Positions 62,238 to 64,000 of a DNA stretch of 64,000 nucleotides are shown here, piece after piece. The number at the start of each line of letters is the position of its first letter. Positions within the stretch are counted from its first letter, which is position 1. The notes beneath the pieces are model-generated. The model was given only the letters and a program-made list of their open reading frames with translations, was not told where the DNA came from and searched no databases. The stretch spans positions 1,302,001 through 1,366,000 of the forward strand of contig JALHQZ010000002.1 in assembly GCA_022841705.1 (NCBI GenBank), in the 5' to 3' direction. Made by a program: the position numbers and the translations under genes. This stretch comes from Pirellulales bacterium (GTDB taxonomy: Bacteria; Planctomycetota; Planctomycetia; Pirellulales; Lacipirellulaceae).

Positions 62238-62273
62238 TCAGGGCGTAGCGCGAATAGAGCGTCGCCCTCCCAA
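62238..62273. repeat. Dispersed hairpin repeat beside tadE
   Basis: 'tcagggcgtagcg' and 'agagcgtcgccctccca' form an imperfect inverted repeat. The core 'gagcgtcgccctc' also makes up the right arm of the hairpin at 2305-2377 next to the left tad block, in the same orientation. Confidence 0.5.
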
Positions 62274-62302
62274 ACGAAATCCGTGCCCCCATAATCCCTT
62301 TC

Positions 62303-62938
62303 ATGTCCACCCATCCCGCCAACTTGAACCGCTTCCACCGCGACGAAGTCGGCGCCGCCTACACTTTGTCCTACGTGATGGTCGTGCCGATGTACGCGCT
62401 CTTGGTGTGCGTCATCATCGAGTCGGCGCTCTTCTTCACCGCCAAGCTCGGCACCGTGTACGCCGCCTATGCCGCGGCCCGCACGGCCAGCGTGTGGTCG
62501 AGCGCCACCACCTGGGACAAAGCCCAGGCCCGCGCGCAATCGGCGGCCGTCAAGACGATGGTCCCGTTCGCCAGCGGCACGCAGTCGCTCTCCACGCCGA
62601 GCGCCGCTTCGGTTGATGCCATCAAGTACCTCGGCGCCTACAAGAAGTACGCCAAGAACCCCGTGAACGAAAAATATCTGCTCGCCAAGTACGGTTACGC
62701 CAAGCAAAGCGTGAAGGTCGATCTCGGCGGTCCCCCCGCGAGTTGGGACGCCGACATCAAGGCCCGCGTCACCTACGAATTCCCCTGCAACATCCCGGGC
62801 GTTGGCCGGCTCTTCGGCCGCCGCAACGCGCTCGGGCGCTTCGTGGTGCCAATTGTCACCGAAGTTTCGCTCGCCAATGAAGGTCCCCAAAACGACCGCA
62901 AAACGCTGGGAATCGGGTACGGGACGGTGCTAGATTAG
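62303..62938 (+). CDS. TadE-like pilus assembly protein
   Basis: 211 residues. A short N-terminus with the TadE-like FHRDEVGAAYTLSYVMVVPMYALLVCVIIESALFF hydrophobic helix (about 11-45), then GTVYAAYAAARTASVW, the conserved region following the helix in TadE/TadG-type pseudopilins. The rest is extracytoplasmic. Same strand as the left-end tad genes about 60 kb away. Followed by a TadG-like gene. Confidence 0.75.
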   Translation: MSTHPANLNRFHRDEVGAAYTLSYVMVVPMYALLVCVIIESALFFTAKLGTVYAAYAAARTASVWSSATTWDKAQARAQSAAVKTMVPFASGTQSLSTPSAASVDAIKYLGAYKKYAKNPVNEKYLLAKYGYAKQSVKVDLGGPPASWDADIKARVTYEFPCNIPGVGRLFGRRNALGRFVVPIVTEVSLANEGPQNDRKTLGIGYGTVLD

Positions 62939-62970
62939 CTCCCGTAACGATTGTTGTTGATCGCGTAGGA

Positions 62971-63056
62971 GAGGGGTCGAAAGGTTGAAGCGTAATTCGC
63001 CTCACAGCCAACCTTCACCTTTCGACCATTTCACCCTTCGACCTTTCGACCCCCTC
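62971..63056. repeat. Inverted repeat between tadE- and tadG-like genes
   Basis: 'gaggggtcgaaaggt' (62971-62985) and 'acctttcgaccccctc' (63041-63056) are reverse complements apart from one inserted base, with a further 'aaccttcacctttcgacc' between. A small MITE-like or hairpin element immediately before the ATG at 63063. Confidence 0.7.
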
Positions 63057-63062
63057 CCGACG

Positions 63063-64000
63063 ATGTCGCCACGCCACCCCAACCTGACTCGCCTCCGTCG
63101 TGGCCAACTCTCGCTCGTCACCTGCATCGTGGTGCTCGGCATGGTGGTGCTTTTGGGCTTCGTCGGCAATGCCGGCCACATCGTTTCGCTGAAAGTCGGC
63201 ACGCAGAACGCGGCCGACGCGATCGCCTTTTCGAACGCCCAGTGGCAGGCCCGCGGCATGAACGCCATCACGGCCACCAACCATTTGCTGGGTGAAGCGA
63301 CCGCGCTGGTGACCATTATCGAAGGCCTCGGCGGTCCCGAGGTGGATGTGCGCATCGAAGACTACCCCGCCCAAAGCGAAGCGGTCGACAAGATCAATCA
63401 GCAGCTTGTGAAGACGGCCCCGATCCGCGGCCTGCCCGTCTACGGCGTGGTGCCGCCGCTCACTCAAGCCGACCAAAAATTCCTCGACTTCCTCGCGAAG
63501 TTCGTCTCGCCCACCGATAAGCAAAAGGCCAAGCACAAAGCGTTCGCCACCATCTACGACGCCAAGCTCACGCTCAAGCGCGACATGACCCTGCGGCTCA
63601 CGGTCAAAACGGTCGCCAACCTCGGCTTCTTCGTCCCGCCGCCGTGGGGCTACATCTCCGCCGGCATCGCGTGGGCCGCCCACCTGCACTCGACGGTCGA
63701 ACTCGTGAAACTCGGCAAGGAGTGGTTCATTCTGGAAGGCCTGGAAATCGTCGCCCGCGCCGCGAAACCGCTGAAGGTCGATGCCATCGAAAAGCAGCTC
63801 ATTCCCGCCCTTGCAGCGCATGGCGATTTTATTGCGGGAAGAAAGCCGGGAGCTACCGGCGAAAGCAAAATCCCCGGCATCGTGAATGTCGCGCTTGGCG
63901 ATAACCTCACACATCTTGGCGAAAGCTACAAGGTGACCGCCGCCACCTTCCCCCGCGCCAACACCTATCGTCTGCCGATTGAACCCGAGCCCGCCTCCAG
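63063..64000 (+). CDS. TadG-like pilus-associated protein (3' end beyond window)
   Basis: The frame is open from ATG 63063 to the window end (312 codons). N-terminus: RLRRGQLSLVTCIVVLGMVVLLGFVGNAGHIVSLKVGTQNAADA, the TadG/Flp pilus assembly pattern of one transmembrane helix followed by 'K-x-x-x-QNAADAIA'. It then reads QWQARGMNAITATNHLLGEATALV, as in the large TadG-type proteins of planctomycetes. The rest is soluble, helical and basic. The opposite-strand frame over the same region is a shadow. Stop not seen. Confidence 0.8.
   Translation, partial: MSPRHPNLTRLRRGQLSLVTCIVVLGMVVLLGFVGNAGHIVSLKVGTQNAADAIAFSNAQWQARGMNAITATNHLLGEATALVTIIEGLGGPEVDVRIEDYPAQSEAVDKINQQLVKTAPIRGLPVYGVVPPLTQADQKFLDFLAKFVSPTDKQKAKHKAFATIYDAKLTLKRDMTLRLTVKTVANLGFFVPPPWGYISAGIAWAAHLHSTVELVKLGKEWFILEGLEIVARAAKPLKVDAIEKQLIPALAAHGDFIAGRKPGATGESKIPGIVNVALGDNLTHLGESYKVTAATFPRANTYRLPIEPEPAS

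Noticed and set aside
2305..62273. Shared 'gagcgtcgccctc' near both island edges as att direct repeats
   Set aside because: The left copy is one arm of a complete hairpin and the right copy lies in a similar imperfect hairpin, so both look like members of a dispersed repeat family and not recombination scars.
63015..63914. Long minus-strand frame in the last kilobase
   Set aside because: It is antisense to a plus-strand frame open from 63063 to the window end with a clear TadG-like N-terminus, and has no recognisable motif itself.

Overview
The window looks like a chromosomal segment of a planctomycete, probably a Pirellulales relative. The evidence is the pairing of a cytochrome/DUF1549/DUF1553 protein with a DUF1501 protein, DUF1559 pseudopilin-like proteins with the H-x9-DG tail, an N-terminal 'LEQRQLL' motif, seven PEP-CTERM proteins, dockerin-like tails, Gfo/Idh/MocA oxidoreductases with twin-arginine-like leaders, and many hairpin-forming dispersed repeats. 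No tRNA, rRNA or CRISPR array was seen.

Layout. (1) 1-2255, plus strand: Tad/Flp pilus genes (CpaF ATPase tail, Flp-type pilin, prepilin peptidase, a small TadE-like protein). (2) 2457-7442: an integration module (tyrosine integrase, small HTH/excisionase-like gene, unknown protein), a broken restriction gene (hsdR start) and an IS982-family element. (3) 7443-48186: a surface and polysaccharide region. It holds the PSD1/DUF1501 pair, DUF1559 proteins, seven PEP-CTERM proteins, a beta-helix protein, a vanadium-haloperoxidase-like protein, a CRTAC1-like protein, a DUF5107-GH2-sugar-porter operon, a GH36-like alpha-galactosidase, two Gfo/Idh/MocA oxidoreductases, a GHL6-like hydrolase, an Asp-box protein and an esterase. 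A XylR-like AraC regulator follows at 48643. (4) 49915-51930: an IS3-type element and an IS110 remnant. (5) 52118-62072, minus strand: an operon encoding an apparently complete ubiquitin-like modification system (beta-grasp modifier, E2-RING fusion, JAMM peptidase, E1-like ThiF enzyme) together with a Ycf46-like AAA+ ATPase, Ycf35/DUF1257, DUF2997 and several unknown proteins; a large serine recombinase lies just upstream. (6) 62303-64000, plus strand: TadE- and TadG-like genes again, so tad genes bracket about 60 kb of other DNA.

How the parts may work together. In region 3 secreted hydrolases, a porter and oxidoreductases would break down and take up a plant- or algal-type glycan. A roughly 45-bp element recurs upstream of five transcription units there and may tie them into one regulon. 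In region 5 the E1-like enzyme would activate the 74-residue modifier, the E2-RING protein would conjugate it, and the JAMM protein would process or remove it. Intrinsic terminators delimit this unit (about 60008-60044 and 52058-52097), and a third lies directly after the modifier gene, which could raise modifier mRNA above that of the enzymes. This operon is the most interesting content of the window.

Limits: all family calls are from reading the sequence; no database search was run. Starts were moved where a ribosome-binding site or family alignment argued for it. One small gene (55518-55787) lacks a standard start codon and is tentative.
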